A DNA stretch of 64,000 nucleotides from Phaseolus vulgaris (GCF_000499845.2 NC_023749.2:22509451-22573450); one strand, 5' to 3'; shown: positions 41,810-52,926, numbered from the stretch's first letter. A program made the numbers and translations. Notes: generated by a model from the letters alone, not told the origin.

Positions 41810-41904
41810 ATAAGACGCTGATGGCGTAGCCAGTATAAGACGCTGATGGCGTCGCCAGTATAAGAAGCTGAAGGCGTCGCCGGTATAAGGCACTGATGGC
41901 GTCG
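41810..41904 (+). repeat. 25-bp minisatellite, about 3.8 units
   Basis: Units ATAAGACGCTGATGGCGTCG plus CCAGT, starting at 41810, 41835, 41860 and 41885. It is a local amplification of one GGCGTCGCC motif with flank. Confidence 0.85.
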
Positions 41905-42064
41905 GCCCCCGATACCTACAGGTAGGAAAGACTGTGGAGGGGGGCGAAACCGCCAGAAGCAAAGCAAGTCATCAGCGGCGTTGCTTCCCGATATGGGAAG
42001 GAAAGACCATGGAGGGAGCGACCCCATGGGGGGGCTTCAAGCCTGCCTAGTGCTTGGCGTTTCT

Positions 42065-42240
42065 AGACACCTTGAGGACGATACGGCGCCGCTGTAATAG
42101 GCCTCTCCTCAGGCGTGGGCGCCAAGCACCAAGAGTTAAAGGACAGATTGCCTTGGTGTTTGAGACACTCCATGGACGATACGACGCTGGTAGACAGGCC
42201 TCTCCATGGGCGTGGGCACTGAAGCGCGACTTTGTCCCAA
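42065..42240 (+). repeat. Two-unit GACGATACG repeat (fragment)
   Basis: Same two units as 9826-9995, with GGACGATACGGCG and GGACGATACGACG, each followed by a GGCCTCTCC block and GGCGTGGGCG or CGTGGGCAC. Confidence 0.7.
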
Positions 42241-42771
42241 GTGTTTAGGCCCAGAGCAGGTCTCTTCTCGAGCGTGGACACTCAGTATAAAATACAGATG
42301 AGCCTCCACACCCTCGACCGATGACGAAGCCGGAAGAGATCAAGTTCAACTTTTTCATTTGAGCAATGGCGGAGCAGCCAGTGCCATCACGAGGCAGAGC
42401 CCTTGTAGATACGAGGGCAGAACAGGTTTCGAGGTGAAAGTTAGAAGTGATGGGTAAAAGAAAGAGAAGAGAAGGTTACGTGCTACCTAAGCGCCATAGG
42501 TACAAGTTCGCCCAGTATAGCGAAAGAAAAAGATAGAAGTACAAGCGGAGCAGTTGAAGCATACAAGAATGAAGAACAAAGGTAAAAAGGGCAGTCAAAC
42601 AACACTTAATTCCTCAGAAACATGCAAGTGTTAAGGTGAAGATTAAGGACAAGGGTAATGCAATTAATACCCACTATTCCAACAAAATAAAAATATTTCA
42701 AAGTATTTACGAAGTTATCAAGCGCAGAAAAAACGTAAAGAGCAAAAGACGGAGGCTGAGGGTTTGCAATT

Positions 42772-42887
42772 TGATCCGATCGGTCATCGGTAGTCGATGA
42801 CGTCAGCAGCGGATAACCACGTGGACCACTCGCAGGGTGACACGTGGATCAGGTGGCAGAAAAATCAGGGAGGAGATCACCTGGTAC
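42772..42887 (+). repeat. 5' LTR of element E, first piece
   Basis: Starts TGATCCGATCGGTCATCGG and is interrupted after 116 bp by A2. GGTAC at 42883-42887 is repeated after A2 at 52922-52926. Confidence 0.9.
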
Positions 42888-44091
42888 TGTACCGTCCCGT
42901 ATCCGGGCGTTGACTAAGTCAAGGTCAAAGTCAACTGCTGGAGGGACAAAGTCAACACAAGGCGTCGCCTGGGTGGAGAGACGCCAAGAGGAAGCGTCGC
43001 CAAGGCAAGGTGTCGCCTAGGTGAAGGCGTCGCCCAACCAGGGCGTCGCCAGATCAAACAGTGCTAAAGCAAGGCAATCACGGTGTGGTTCCCCGATACC
43101 CATGGGTAGGAAAGACCATGGAGGGAGCGACGCCGTGGGAAGGCCTCAGGTCCCAATAGCGTGGGGCAGCGATAAGGAGAAGGAAAAGGTGGCTTCAAGG
43201 CCATAGTAATAGTACCAGTGAAGGGCAGCCTGACTCGTGAAATGCTCCTGCCGCCCCAGAGACGCCCGTGGGGCAGATACGACTCAAGAGGAAAGTCACG
43301 CCCAGGGCAACCGGGTGCAGAGCACAAAAGGAAGGCAGATACGCTCTCAAAGTAAGTGACTAGATACTTGGGGGCGTGAGTTGGCACCCAAAAAGTCACC
43401 CCTAGCGCAGTAGCACTCTCAGCAGGAGGACTCACACGTAGAAACGTCCCCAGATGGGCAGAAATACCCCCAGATGGGGTCACGGCGTCGTGAGGCCCTC
43501 CACGTGTACAACAGCCATGTCAGAATGGAAACACCCTTTAGTCAGGTGCCAGGTAATTAAGAGTCACTCAATACAGTTTCCCTTTCGAGCATTCAGGTAC
43601 TATAATGGCTCCCGAGCGTTTCAACGTCTTAAATGCGCTACGTTTTCTAATTAAACGCTTTAATGAGTGCGTTACGTTTGTGATTAAAAGCGCTTTAAGG
43701 CGCTTTAAATGCTTGGGTAGTTTAAATAGCGCGGAGAATGTTGGAAAAAGGGTTGGAACTTTCGGCAAATTTACCAGAGAACTCTCTAGTTGCTTGCTCG
43801 TGCTTCAAGGTTACGTACAGGTGACTGGGGAATATTTTTGCCTGAAAGAGACAGCACACACATATACACAGTTCTTTACCACCTTCAGAGTGCCATACGC
43901 GGTGCTCAGACACGTAGGTGGACAGTTTTTGGTGTTTCTTGCTGGCTGACTTGAGCGTCGGAGTGCACACGGCCGCTAGGGCGCCTTTTTGTCCTCTTTT
44001 TTGCAGGAATCCACAGGCAACCAGTGGGAAGGAGTCCCTAGCTGACGGTTGAGGTCGCGCACGAAGACGTCCCGGTCAACCGGACGGAACA
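42888..44091 (+). repeat. 5' LTR of A2
   Basis: 1204 bp, TGTACCGTCCCG to GGACGGAACA. The U5 block is at 43946-44007 and the CCCGATACC hairpin near 43091-43128. Confidence 0.95.
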
Positions 44092-44093
44092 TT

Positions 44094-44111
44094 TGGCGCC
44101 CACCGTGGGGC
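44094..44111 (+). other. Primer-binding site, tRNA-Lys type (A2)
   Basis: TGGCGCCCACCGTGGGGC, complete, two bases after the LTR. Confidence 0.9.
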
Positions 44112-44190
44112 CGATATAAAACATCAGTCCCATCACAAGTTCGAGAAAATTTACCAAGTTACAGTGACGTTGAAGGAGGTTGGAGTGAGA

Positions 44191-44988
44191 ATGGTACTTA
44201 CCAAGTTCATTAGCCTCCCAGAGGGCCATATCACATCTTTCCGCCAATTGTCGCGGTTATTCAGAGAACAGTACTTAGCAAACAAGGCCCCGCCGCCGGT
44301 CTCCTACGATCTGTTTGACGTGAAGCAGTATCAGGGGGAGACCCTGAAGGAGTATATAAATCGCTTCGGGGCCCAGGTCGTGAAGGTTGGTACGACCGAG
44401 GAGCCTATGATCGAGTACGCATTTGTGAAAGGCGTGTGCCCCGGCCCCTTCGGAGAATCCATTATCCGCAATCGCCCTAGGACTTTCGCTGAATTACGGC
44501 GCAGGGCGGTAGAGCATATTGCTTCGGAAGGGGAGGTATGTGTGAAGCGCACCAGCGCCGTGCCCTCACGCCCGAGGGGACCGGCGCGAGTTCAACCCGT
44601 CAGAGTCAATGAGACCACGACGGGGAGAAAGAAGCCAGAGGCGAGACGCCCCTACGAGGCCAGAAAGCCCCAGCCCCGGGGCCCAACAGGAGGCGAACGC
44701 CCCGCCAGAGAAAGAGCAAGACCGGCGAGGTACAACTTCGTGGTTGAGTTGAAGGATTTGATCGCCGTTCCCAACATAGCTGAGAGGCTGAGGCGACCGG
44801 CGAAGACCGACAAGGTGTTAGGGCCCCGTAAAGACTCTTGGTGCGAATTCCACGAGGCTTTCGGGCACCAAATTGATAATTGCCTGTCATTGGGCTACCA
44901 GCTAGATGAGCTGGTGAGGACTGGGTTTTTGAAAGGTTATGTCGCAGAGCCCACAACGACAACCACCCTGCCGCCGCCGGCGGATTGA
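44191..44988 (+). pseudogene. A2 gag, N-terminally deleted and prematurely stopped
   Basis: The frame runs from 44164 (ATG at 44191, MVLTKFISLP) to a TGA at 44986. The usual N-terminal coiled coil and first half of the gag core are missing: the leader joins directly to SLPEGHITSFRQLSRLF. The rest, to the WCEFHEAFGHQIDNC knuckle and GFLKGYVAEP, parallels A1. The stop comes from a foreign insert of about 67 bp near 44983. Assembly function is unlikely. Confidence 0.88.
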
Positions 44989-45049
44989 TGCATTTCGGTT
45001 AAAAGACCCGAAGTAGCAAAGCCTTGGGTAAAAAGAATACTTGGCAAAC
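44983..45049 (+). other. Filler insert (about 67 bp) in A2 gag
   Basis: Compared with A1 at 3440-3450, the stretch from GGATTGATGCATTTCGG to ACTTGGCAAACC is extra. It is AT-rich and matches nothing else I see in the window. It could be repair filler DNA. Confidence 0.6.
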
Positions 45050-45415
45050 CAGCACACGAGATGCCTGTGCTTGGTGAGGTCCACACCATTGCTGGAGGTT
45101 TTTCCGGCGGGGGACCCACCGCCTCCCAGCGGAAGAAATACGCGAGGGGGGTGAATTCAATCGAAGAGAGGCTCTCGGGGGAGCCCTGGGAGTCAGATAT
45201 TGTGTTCACAAAAAAAAGACCTCCGAGATGTGGTGCCCCACGACAACGACCCCGTTGTCATCTCAGTTGTCACAGCTGGAAGGAAGGTCCACAGAGTGCT
45301 TGTTGACCAAGGAAGCTCGGCAGACGTCATGTTTCTGTCGACCTTTAATAAGTTACGATTGTCCCCCAATCTGTTGAGTCCCTATACGGGATGTTTGTAT
45401 GGGTTCGGGGATAAC
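45050..45415 (+). pseudogene. A2 protease fragment
   Basis: It includes EVHTIAGGFSGG, then, after a frame change in an A-run near 45210, DLRDVVPHDNDPVVISVVTA and the active-site block VLVDQGSSADVMF, ending at LYGFGDNQ. Only the first half of the protease region remains before the large deletion. The surviving residues are almost identical to A1. Confidence 0.85.
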
Positions 45416-45976
45416 CAGACCAATGGACAATGTAGAGTCGGCAAACAGAGTTCTGTTGAGGGGGTTAAAAAGAAGGTTAGAGAAAGCCAAAGGGGCGTGG
45501 GCGGAAGAGGTGCCAAGGATTGTATGGGCATATCACACCACGCCCCAATCCTCTACTATGGAGACGCCCTTCAGTTTGGTGTACGGGTCGGACGCGATGA
45601 TTCCAGTAGAAATACATGAAAGCTCACCACGTTTTCAAAACTTTGTGGTGGAGGAGTCCAATGAAGAGAGGCGGGTAAACCTGGATCTGCTAGAAGAAGC
45701 CAGGGAAGAGGCCAGAATAAAAGCTGAAGCGACGAAGAGAAGAGTAGAGCGGCAATATAGCTCTAAGGTAAAGTCGCGACAATTTCAGGTTGGCGACCTA
45801 GTGATGAGGAAAGCTCACCCATACGAGTTGGAGAATAAGCTGTCTCCCAAGTGGACCGGGCCCTTCAGAGTTACTGAGGCTAAGGGCAACGGTTCGTACA
45901 ACCTGGAGACTTTAGATGGAGGGCCCATCCCGCACAGTTGGAATGCAGCCAACTTAAAATTTTATTTCAGTTGACT
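45416..45976 (+). pseudogene. A2 integrase C-terminal fragment
   Basis: Joined at CCAG directly after the protease piece. It carries the last catalytic Glu block (VESANRVLLRGLKRRLEKAK), then TTPQSSTMETPFSLVYGSDA and QFQVGDLVMRKAHPYE, ending NLKFYFS with TGA. The first two catalytic aspartates and the zinc region are missing. An extra base shifts the frame just after the join. The deleted interval corresponds to about 3.2 kb of A1 (3821 to 7048). Confidence 0.88.
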
Positions 45977-46003
45977 TATGTAAGCAGAATGTAACGATTT
46001 AGT

Positions 46004-46052
46004 TGAAGGGGACACTCTTTTTCCCTCTTGGGGGTTTTTTAATGAGGTCACC
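46004..46052 (+). other. Conserved post-pol box (A2)
   Basis: GGGGACACTCTTTTTCCCTC, TTGGGGG, TTTTTTAATGAGGTCACC, about 30 bp after the pol stop. Confidence 0.7.
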
Positions 46053-46129
46053 CTAATAAAAGGAAAAACCAGTTTGAGAAAAAGAAGTGCCTTGGTTTTC
46101 AGCCTTTATCTTTCCTTGTTGAAGATTAT

Positions 46130-46252
46130 GTGATGCGTCGCCTAGGCCATGGCGTCGCCAAGAAAGAAGGCGTCGCCTAGGTCATGGCGTCGCCCAGAAA
46201 GAAGGCGCCCCCTAGATAAGGGCGTTGCCCTGAGCAGGCGTCGCCCAAGTGA
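46130..46252 (+). repeat. GGCGTCGCC short repeats, post-pol (A2)
   Basis: Five to seven copies of GGCGTCGCC or variants with AAGAAAG or TAGGTCAT spacers, more than in A1 (7755-7806). The array has expanded or contracted between copies. Confidence 0.75.
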
Positions 46253-46444
46253 AGACATGCATCGTTGGAAGAACGAGACGAAAGGAAAGCGCACAGTACA
46301 TGAAGCATATGCAAAGTGAAGTAGCGTTACAAAAATCAAGTATGACATTGAAAAGTTGTTGTTACAAGCAATGTTCAATACAATGGGAGCGGCACAAACG
46401 GAGCAAACGCTACAAATCATGCAAAAACACGAACAAGCCATTTC

Positions 46445-47409
46445 TCAGCGCTCATCAGAGTCATCACTGGAGGAAGGCGAAGCCCCTTTTCCAGGCCGCA
46501 ACGCTCGAGTAAGTCGCGTCCTCTTTTCTTGGTTTAGTTTCGAACCTGCACCAGGGGAAAAGACGTGTTAGAGACACCATGAAGAGAGACAGGCACAGTT
46601 AGAAAGTAACGAAGGCCGAGTTTCCTAAGGCAGTGGTTCTTACATATGTACTTCTCAAGAGTCCCAGCGTTGAACTCCATGCTGATCACCGTAGCAGAGT
46701 CAAAACCTCCCGCCTCAGCAAGAATCCGGCAAGCTATTTGATCACTTGGAGCCAGATTCTTGAGGGGTTTGGCTTTGAGGACCTTTTCCTCTCTCACCCA
46801 GTACAACGGAAACCCATCCAGAGCGTCGGGAACAAGGTCAGTACGACAGATCTTGAAGAACCGGCCTTTCCACCCGGTGAACGAGCTCTGGAAGGGTGTG
46901 AAGAGAACCCTCCCGGGTACATTACTGAGAGTTACCCAGAGGTTGTGTCTCTGCCTCTTCACCTCAAAGAAGTGAAGAAAGAGGTCAACCGAGGGTGCAC
47001 AACCCAGAAACCCGAAGAGAATGTCGAAGGCTTTGACAAAGGCCCAGCTGTTGGGGTATAACTGGGCCGGAGCAACGTTGATCTCCGTCAGCAGTTCCTT
47101 CTCGAACCAGGAGAAGGGTAAGCGCACCCCGATGGTCTTGAACACCACCTGGTAAAAGTAAAAGAAAGGGACCCCGTCGTTGGCCCGTTCGTCTCCACAC
47201 ACTGGCTCCCCCAGAGTGCAAGGGAGCACAGCGATGTCGTCATCGTGCCTCCTTGCGAAGGCCCGGTGGTCATAAGAACATGACTCCCCTTTGTGCTCCC
47301 GTATGGCCCTGGTAGAGAGTAAGCATGAACACTCGTCAAGAAGTTCATTCGAAGCCCAAGGGTACAAATCTTTGGGACGGACCCTGGAGGAAGCAGCGTG
47401 AAACAACAT
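46445..47409 (-). CDS. Antisense ORF 1 (aORF1) of A2
   Basis: Same gene as 8001-8966. Exon 1 (47409-46644) starts MLFHAASSRVRPKDLYPWAS and ends LEKYI. The intron is 46643-46546, 98 nt (donor TAT|GTAAGA, acceptor GGTGCAG). Exon 2 (46545-46445) reads SKLNQEKRTRLTRALR, then a serine/acidic tail DDSDER, parallel to A1. Because the intron differs by one base from A1, unspliced reading runs off frame (ending VQVRN near 46534) while the spliced frame stays open. That supports real splicing. Residues about 86-200 are identical to A1. Function unknown. Confidence 0.8.
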
Positions 47410-47529
47410 TCTTTAACAAGATCAGGACTGCCAGAAATGCAAGAGTTGAGCGAGGGGAGCGAAGGTTAGAACAACCCTTCGACAGAAAAGAAAGGGTGCA
47501 AGAAGGAAGGGTGCAAGAAGAAAGAACGC

Positions 47530-48043
47530 AAGTAGGTTAAGAAGAGTGAGAAAACGATGAAGATAGTTCCAGAGTTTGAAGAGTTAAATAAAGCGGTTAG
47601 AGCGCCAAACGACGCGAATGGGTGCACCGCACGATTGATACACGTGGCAGAAGACAAAAGGATGACGCTGGCACCACTGGTTTAAATTAGAAAACGTCGT
47701 ATCAGCAGAATATCCAGTAGTACGATGTGCCGTCGAAAGTGAGTCAGGGGTACAGCAGGAGTCAGAACTTAATGGAATGACTACATGCCCCATCAACCAT
47801 ACAAGCAGCGCCACGTGGATCAACTCGAATGACGGAACGTCCCATCAGCTATACAAGGAGCGCCACGTGGATGGCACAGACAAAGCCTTGAGTTCTTCGC
47901 GGCCATCAGGCATCGACCAAGGAAAAAATCAAAGTCAATGTCGAAGTAAAGGAAACGCCCGAGGCGTCGCCCGGAAGGACGTGAAGGGCGACGCCAGCGT
48001 GAGACGTCACGGGCATCGCCAACCCAAATACCAACTGGCTTCG
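47530..48043. other. Upstream region of aORF1 (A2), LTR-start-like
   Basis: No ORF. CCACGTGG-type sites near 47813 and 47863 within repeated GAACGTCCCATCA units, then CGACCAAGG, AAAGTCAATG and GGCGTCGCC, as in A1. Confidence 0.45.
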
Positions 48044-48240
48044 CCTCCCCGATACCCACAGGTAGGAAAGACTGTGGAGGGAGAAGAAAGTGAAGGAAGC
48101 AGAGTTAGTTGCTGGCGTGGTCTCCCCGATACCCACGGGTAGGAAAGACTGTGGAGGGAGACAAGGTCGCCAAACGCCTGCGAATTACTGGCAGGGTGTC
48201 CCCCGATACCTATGGGTAGGAAAGACCATAGAGGGAACGA
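48044..48240 (+). repeat. 77-bp tandem repeat, three units (A2)
   Basis: CCCCGATACC starts at 48047, 48124 and 48201. GGTAGGAAAGACYRTRGAGGG follows in each. Same copy number and spacing as A1. Confidence 0.85.
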
Positions 48241-48261
48241 ACCCCCCAAAGCACTCGACGT

Positions 48262-48430
48262 TTTAGACACTCGGGGACGATACGGCACTGCGGTAGCAGG
48301 CCTCTCCTTAGGCGTGGGCGCCGGGGGCTGAGAATCAGGGAGAGAACCGTTTCGGTGTTAGAAACACCTCGTGGACGATACGGCGTCACTAGGTGAGCCT
48401 CTCCACGGGCGTGAGGGTTGGCACGCGACC
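48262..48430 (+). repeat. Two-unit GACGATACG repeat (A2)
   Basis: GGGGACGATACGGC and GTGGACGATACGGC units followed by GGCCTCTCC or GAGCCTCTCC and GGCGTGGGCG or its variant. Confidence 0.7.
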
Positions 48431-48707
48431 TTTCTCGGTCATACAAAGCCGCCCAACGAAGTGAAAGAAATGGGCAGAACACAGATAAAATGATCGAAGC
48501 ACGCGAAGGTAAAAGATGAGAATGAGATCGCACAAGCAGAATCGTATGTGGCAAAGACATAAAGGAAATCATGCGAACACCCCAAATCAGTAACAAGAGT
48601 GCGGGTAGTTCAAAGAATTACAAATTTTAACAGATAAAATAAAAAACGAAGGTAAAGTATAAAGCCGTTAAGCGTGAAGCTGAAGGTGGCGGTTGAGAGG
48701 CAGCGGT

Positions 48708-50991
48708 TCAGTCTTCCACGTCCATGGGCACGACCTTCCCGTCGACGACATGGTGCATGGGGTCGCAGTTTGAAATATTGATGCCAGGGTTCTCACAGGA
48801 CGCCTGGGTCAGAGCCTCTTGGAACCCCTCCTCGAAAGTACCCGCCATCTCCTGGATAAGGGACTTTTTCTCCTTCTCCAGCTCCTCAACGGCGGCATCC
48901 CCAGAGGCCACCTGCTTCTCTAGAGCCTCCTTCTCAACGCGAGGTCGACTGACCTCGACCTGTAATTTGTCGTAGTCAGCCCGGAGAAGGTCCATAGCCT
49001 TGGCCTGCGTGGCCATTTCCCCCTCCATCCGCTCCATCTTGGCAGCCTGTTCACAGCAACGGTCCTTCAGGTCCTTTCGAGTTTCTGCATCCGTTTTGAC
49101 CAGTTCCTGAAGGCCCGTTACCTGGACTTGGAGGGCGACTTCACGAGTATAAAGACCAGCCTGGAGCTCCAATGCCTCGGCCAGTTGCCTCTCAGTTTCT
49201 GCCTTGGACTCTTGCATTTGTTTCAGAGAAGTTTGATAAGCTTCGTTCTGGCGCCCCAGGGTCCTCATTTCCTCTTCCAGGGTAGTTGCCTTTGTTTCCA
49301 AGGCCTGGAGAGTTTGAGCTTGCAAGACCGCGTTTCTGGCCTGGGCGCGCCATTCAAGGGCCCCCGCCAAGAAGGCCCCCAGATAGGGGCATGCCTTCCT
49401 TCCTATCCGTGCCCTCTGGCAGAGTCCCGCCGCTAAAGCCCCTCATTAGATGCATAATCGGAGGAGGGATGGCGATGAAGTCAGGGGCGGCAGCGACGGA
49501 AGCAGGGGAAGCAATGTTTCCTGCCGGCGGCGGAGGCGGGGCGGATTCGGCGCCTTCCCCCGTTTCCTCGTGGAGCGTCATGGGGGGGAGTGAGGTCGCA
49601 CTCGGGGGGTTATCCATGAAGGGGTTCCCTCCCCGGGGTGACGCCTCTACCGAAAGAGGAACCCGCGCAGATTTTCTTCTTCTGAAAGGAGCCACGCCTT
49701 CTGAGTCCTCATCATCCATGAGAACCTCCAAAACCCGTTTCCCTTTGTCAAGGGGGGTTGGAGCCGGTGACGAGGCCGCGGCCAGGGGAACAGCGGCGAT
49801 GGGTAGAGGAGAGCGAGGAGTCTGAAGTGTTGCAAGATTGCGAGGAGACGACGGAGGTGAACTCGAGATAGCCTCGACAGTGATCAGAGGAGGTGGGCGA
49901 CAGAATCGGTGGAGGAGCCGGATCAGCAGCAAGGGTGGAGGAGGCGCCCGCCTTGGCGGCGCGTGCCTCCTTCATTGCCTTCGCCAGCATCATTCTCTTG
50001 GAAGCGCCCATCACCGATCCTACATCAAGATAGACCAAACAGCAAGAATTAAGACCAAAGTAACTATGCAAAATTACAACACACATGGAGGCGTGAAATG
50101 CAAGCAACATAGCACACTATAAAATGAGTATAAGAGTCCAGGGGAACCAATGTTCGATAGCAAGCTGTTCACAACAAAAGGATGAGGGGAGAGCCCCTTA
50201 CCAAAGTAGGTGGTCAGGGCGTGAGCATTGTACTCGCTAGCGACCAGTTTCAAGGTATCAAAGACGATCCCCAACCCAGCCAAGGCTTTGCTTACCTCCC
50301 TATCAGTGGGAGATAGCTCTTCCAGGGTTTTGGCCCTGAGCAATTTAGGGCGCTCCGTCCAGTAAAGGGGGAAGCCATCCAAAGCTGTGGGATCGTGCTT
50401 GGCGCTGCACACCCTGAAGAATTTCCCTTTCCAGTTCTTGTAAGAATTCTGGAAGAGGGATAGGAGGATCCTGCATGCGATCCCGGAAAAGCTTACCCAG
50501 AAGCTTTTCCCCTGTTTCTTCACCTCAAAGAAATGCAGGAAGATATCTACAGAAGGGGGAATGCCCAGGTATCCGCAAAGAATTTGAAAGCCCCGCACGA
50601 ATGCCCAGCTGTTGGGATGAAGCTGGGCGGGGGCAGTGTTGATTTCAGTGAGAAGCTCCCATTCGAAGGGAGTGAATGGGAGACGCACTCCTACGCGCTT
50701 GAACACGGTCTGGTACATGAAGAAGAAGGGTTTCCCCTTTCTAGGTCTGTCGTCCAAACAAACAGGTTCCCCAGGCCTGCCGGGACGGACGAATATGTGG
50801 GCGTCGTGGGTGCGGCAGAAGGCGTTAAAGTTGTACAAATGGGGATCCCCCCGGTGAGCTTCCAGGTCCTGGAAGGAAGTCAGGCTGGTGCATTCACTCA
50901 GGAGCTCGTCGGGGGCCCAGGGGTAGAAGGCTTTGTAGTTGGACTTGGGGGTCGTGGGAGAAGAATCAGGCTCTGCGTTCGCGCGCGTCAT
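48708..50991 (-). pseudogene. Antisense ORF 2 (aORF2) of A2, spliced, frameshifted
   Basis: Exon 1 (50991-50202) is fully open: MTRANAEPDSS, then YPWAPDELLSECTSL, LPFTPFEWELLTEINTAP, NWKGKFFRV and GFPLYW. The intron is 50201-50020, 182 nt (donor TTTG|GTAAGG, acceptor GATGTAG). Exon 2 starts GSVMGASKRMML, has a proline/serine linker with DKGKRVLE, a coiled coil of about 200 residues, and the conserved end NPGINIS...HHVVDGKVVPMDVED at 48708. Frame changes lie near 49880 and 49390; the coiled coil itself is open. The leader intron 51217-51007 (CAAAG|GTACG ... CTCCAG) precedes the ATG. The breaks differ in position from those in A1, so they arose independently. Confidence 0.8.
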
Positions 50992-51006
50992 GGTGAAAAT
51001 AGATAG

Positions 51007-51217
51007 CTGGAGAAAGAAGAGAGGAAAAAGGGTTTAGCAAGTTTAGCCATGGCAAGAAGGGGAAAGAGCCCCAGGAAGCGTCACCCACGCGAGAAAAATC
51101 AGAGGAAGAAGAAGAAGCGGAGAAATGCAGTAATACGAGAATGACAACAGTCCCAGGCAGTTCAATGAATCCTATAATGCGACGAAAGGGAAGAATCGTG
51201 AATACTCGAGATCGTAC
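51007..51217 (-). other. Leader intron of A2 aORF2
   Basis: Donor ACAAAG|GTACGAT at 51217 and acceptor TTTCTCCAG ending at 51007, 15 bases before the ATG. It corresponds in place to 12687-12466 and 31166-31432. Confidence 0.55.
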
Positions 51218-51702
51218 CTTTGTTATTGGAATGGAGGCAGTAGAATAGCGCAGGAAGGAGAGAATCGCAGTCGCAGAGAGAAAGGGTTTTGAAGGCGATG
51301 AACAGTGCGGAGATGCAGAGAGAATGAATGTAACAGTAGGGTGAGCGCGGGGTTTGGGGTAACTTGAACGTTACATTTCGCAACTCAAGAGGCGCTAACT
51401 GAGGGCCGTGGGATCGCGCCACGCGTCAGAGGATCAATTGCCCAAGGGAAACACAAAGGTCTCTGGAGGATGGCCGCACGATGGGCCACGTGGCGCGCGA
51501 TCAAGGGTAGCCCAAAAGGTGTTATCATCCTCATTTCAGGGGATGTCCAATCAGTCATTAAGAATACCCCTGTGGTTCAGAAAACGTCGCGTCAATAATT
51601 CGAAGAGTTGCTGAGTCAGCAGAGAATGACACGTCATCAGCATGGCACGTGGACGGCGTGGGCGAGGCTTTAGTCTTGACGCTGAAGACAAGTCTTCGGC
51701 TT
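51218..51702. other. Upstream region of A2 aORF2
   Basis: In antisense it holds the pyrimidine-rich leader exon with CACTGTTCATCGCC near 51295-51308, then ACGTGGC-rich sequence to the polypurine tract. No gene is visible. Confidence 0.45.
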
Positions 51703-51717
51703 AAGACTGGGGGGTTG
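51703..51717 (+). other. Polypurine tract of A2
   Basis: AAGACTGGGGGGTTG abuts the 3' LTR. Confidence 0.85.
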
Positions 51718-52921
51718 TGTACCGTCCCGTATCCGGGCGTTGACTAAGTCAAGGTCAAAGTCAACTGCTGGAGGGACAAAGTCAACACAAGGCGTCGCCT
51801 GGGTGGAGAGACGCCAAGAGGAAGCGTCGCCAAGGCAAGGTGTCGCCTAGGTGAAGGCGTCGCCCAACCAGGGCGTCGCCAGATCAAACAGTGCTAAAGC
51901 AAGGCAATCACGGTGTGGTTCCCCGATACCCATGGGTAGGAAAGACCATGGAGGGTGCGACGCCGTGGGAAGGCCTCAGGTCCCAATAGCGTGGGGCAGC
52001 GATAAGGAGAAGGAAAAGGTGGCTTCAAGGCCATAGTAATAGTACCAGTGAAGGGCAGCCTGACTCGTGAAATGCTCCTGCCGCCCCAGAGACGCTCGTG
52101 GGGCAGATACGACTCAAGAGGAAAGTCACGCCCAGGGCAACCGGGTGCAGAGCACAAAAGGAAGGCAGATACGCTCTCAAAGTAAGTGATTAGATACTTG
52201 GGGGCATGAGTTGGCACCCAAAAAGTCACCCCTAGCGCAGTAGCACTCTCAGCAGGAGGACTCACACGTAGAAACGTCCCCAGATGGGCAGAAACGCCCC
52301 CAGATGGGGTCACGGCGTCGTGAGGCCCTCTACGTGTACAACAGCCATGTCAGAATGGAAACACCCTTTAGTCAGGTGCCAGGTAATTAAGAGTCACTCA
52401 ATACAGTTTCCCTTCCGAGCATTCAGGTACTATAATGGCTCCCGAGCGTTTCAACGTCTTAAATGCGCTACGTTTTCTAATTAAACGCTTTAATGAGTGC
52501 GTTACGTTTGTGATTAAAAGCGCTTTAAGGCGCTTTAAATGCTTGGGTAGTTTAAATAGCGCGGAGAATGTTGGAAAAAGGGTTGGAACTTTCGGCAAAT
52601 TTACCAGAGAACTCTCTAGTTGCTTGCTCGTGCTTCAAGGTTACGTACAGGTGACTGGGGAATATTTTTGCCTGAAAGAGACAGCACACACATATACACA
52701 GTTCTTTACCACCTTCAGAGTGCCATACGCGGTGCTCAGACACGTAGGTGGACAGTTTTTGGTGTTTCTTGCTGGCTGACTTGAGCATCGGAGTGCACAC
52801 GACTGCTAGGGCGCCTTTTTGTCCTCTTTTTTGCAGGAATCCACAGGCAACCAGTGGGAAGGAGTCCCTAGCTGACGGTTGAGGTCGCGCACGAAGACGT
52901 CCCGGTCAACCGGACGGAACA
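51718..52921 (+). repeat. 3' LTR of A2
   Basis: 1204 bp with no length change against the 5' LTR. About 11 differences by eye, nearly all transitions. The U5 block is at 52776-52837. Confidence 0.95.
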
Positions 52922-52926
52922 GGTAC

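Larger units (their letters stand above)
41343..42771 (+). mobile_element. Fragment related to the inter-aORF region of family A
   Basis: It matches in order the stretch between aORF1 and aORF2 of A1 (about 9085-10250): GATGCGCCAAAGGACGC, GGCGTCGCC clusters, CCCGATAC units and the two-unit GACGATACG repeat. It also contains CGTCCCGCCCTCGGGCGTTG (41701-41720), then AAAGTCAAAGTCAACG, a recognisable copy of the family A LTR start. No coding sequence. Both ends are cut by family B LTRs. Confidence 0.7.
42888..52921 (+). mobile_element. Gypsy/Tat element A2, deletion derivative, target duplication GGTAC
   Basis: A full-length insertion with matching GGTAC duplications and two 1204-bp LTRs differing at about 11 positions by eye, mostly C/T and G/A. 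Inside, the gag start, most of protease, all of RT, RNase H and the integrase zinc region are gone. Both antisense ORFs are retained. It is younger than A1 and cannot copy itself. Confidence 0.93.

Noticed and set aside
41767..41904. CRISPR-like spaced repeats
   Set aside because: Regular GGCGTCGCC units resemble a repeat-spacer array, but the spacers are also repeats, units are only 25 bp, and the context is plant retrotransposon DNA. It is a minisatellite.
43568..43949. Open frames of 66-114 codons on both strands in the A2 LTRs (duplicated at 52398-52779)
   Set aside because: They lie across the TATA-like site and U5 part of the LTR and are open by chance. The A1 LTR versions are interrupted.
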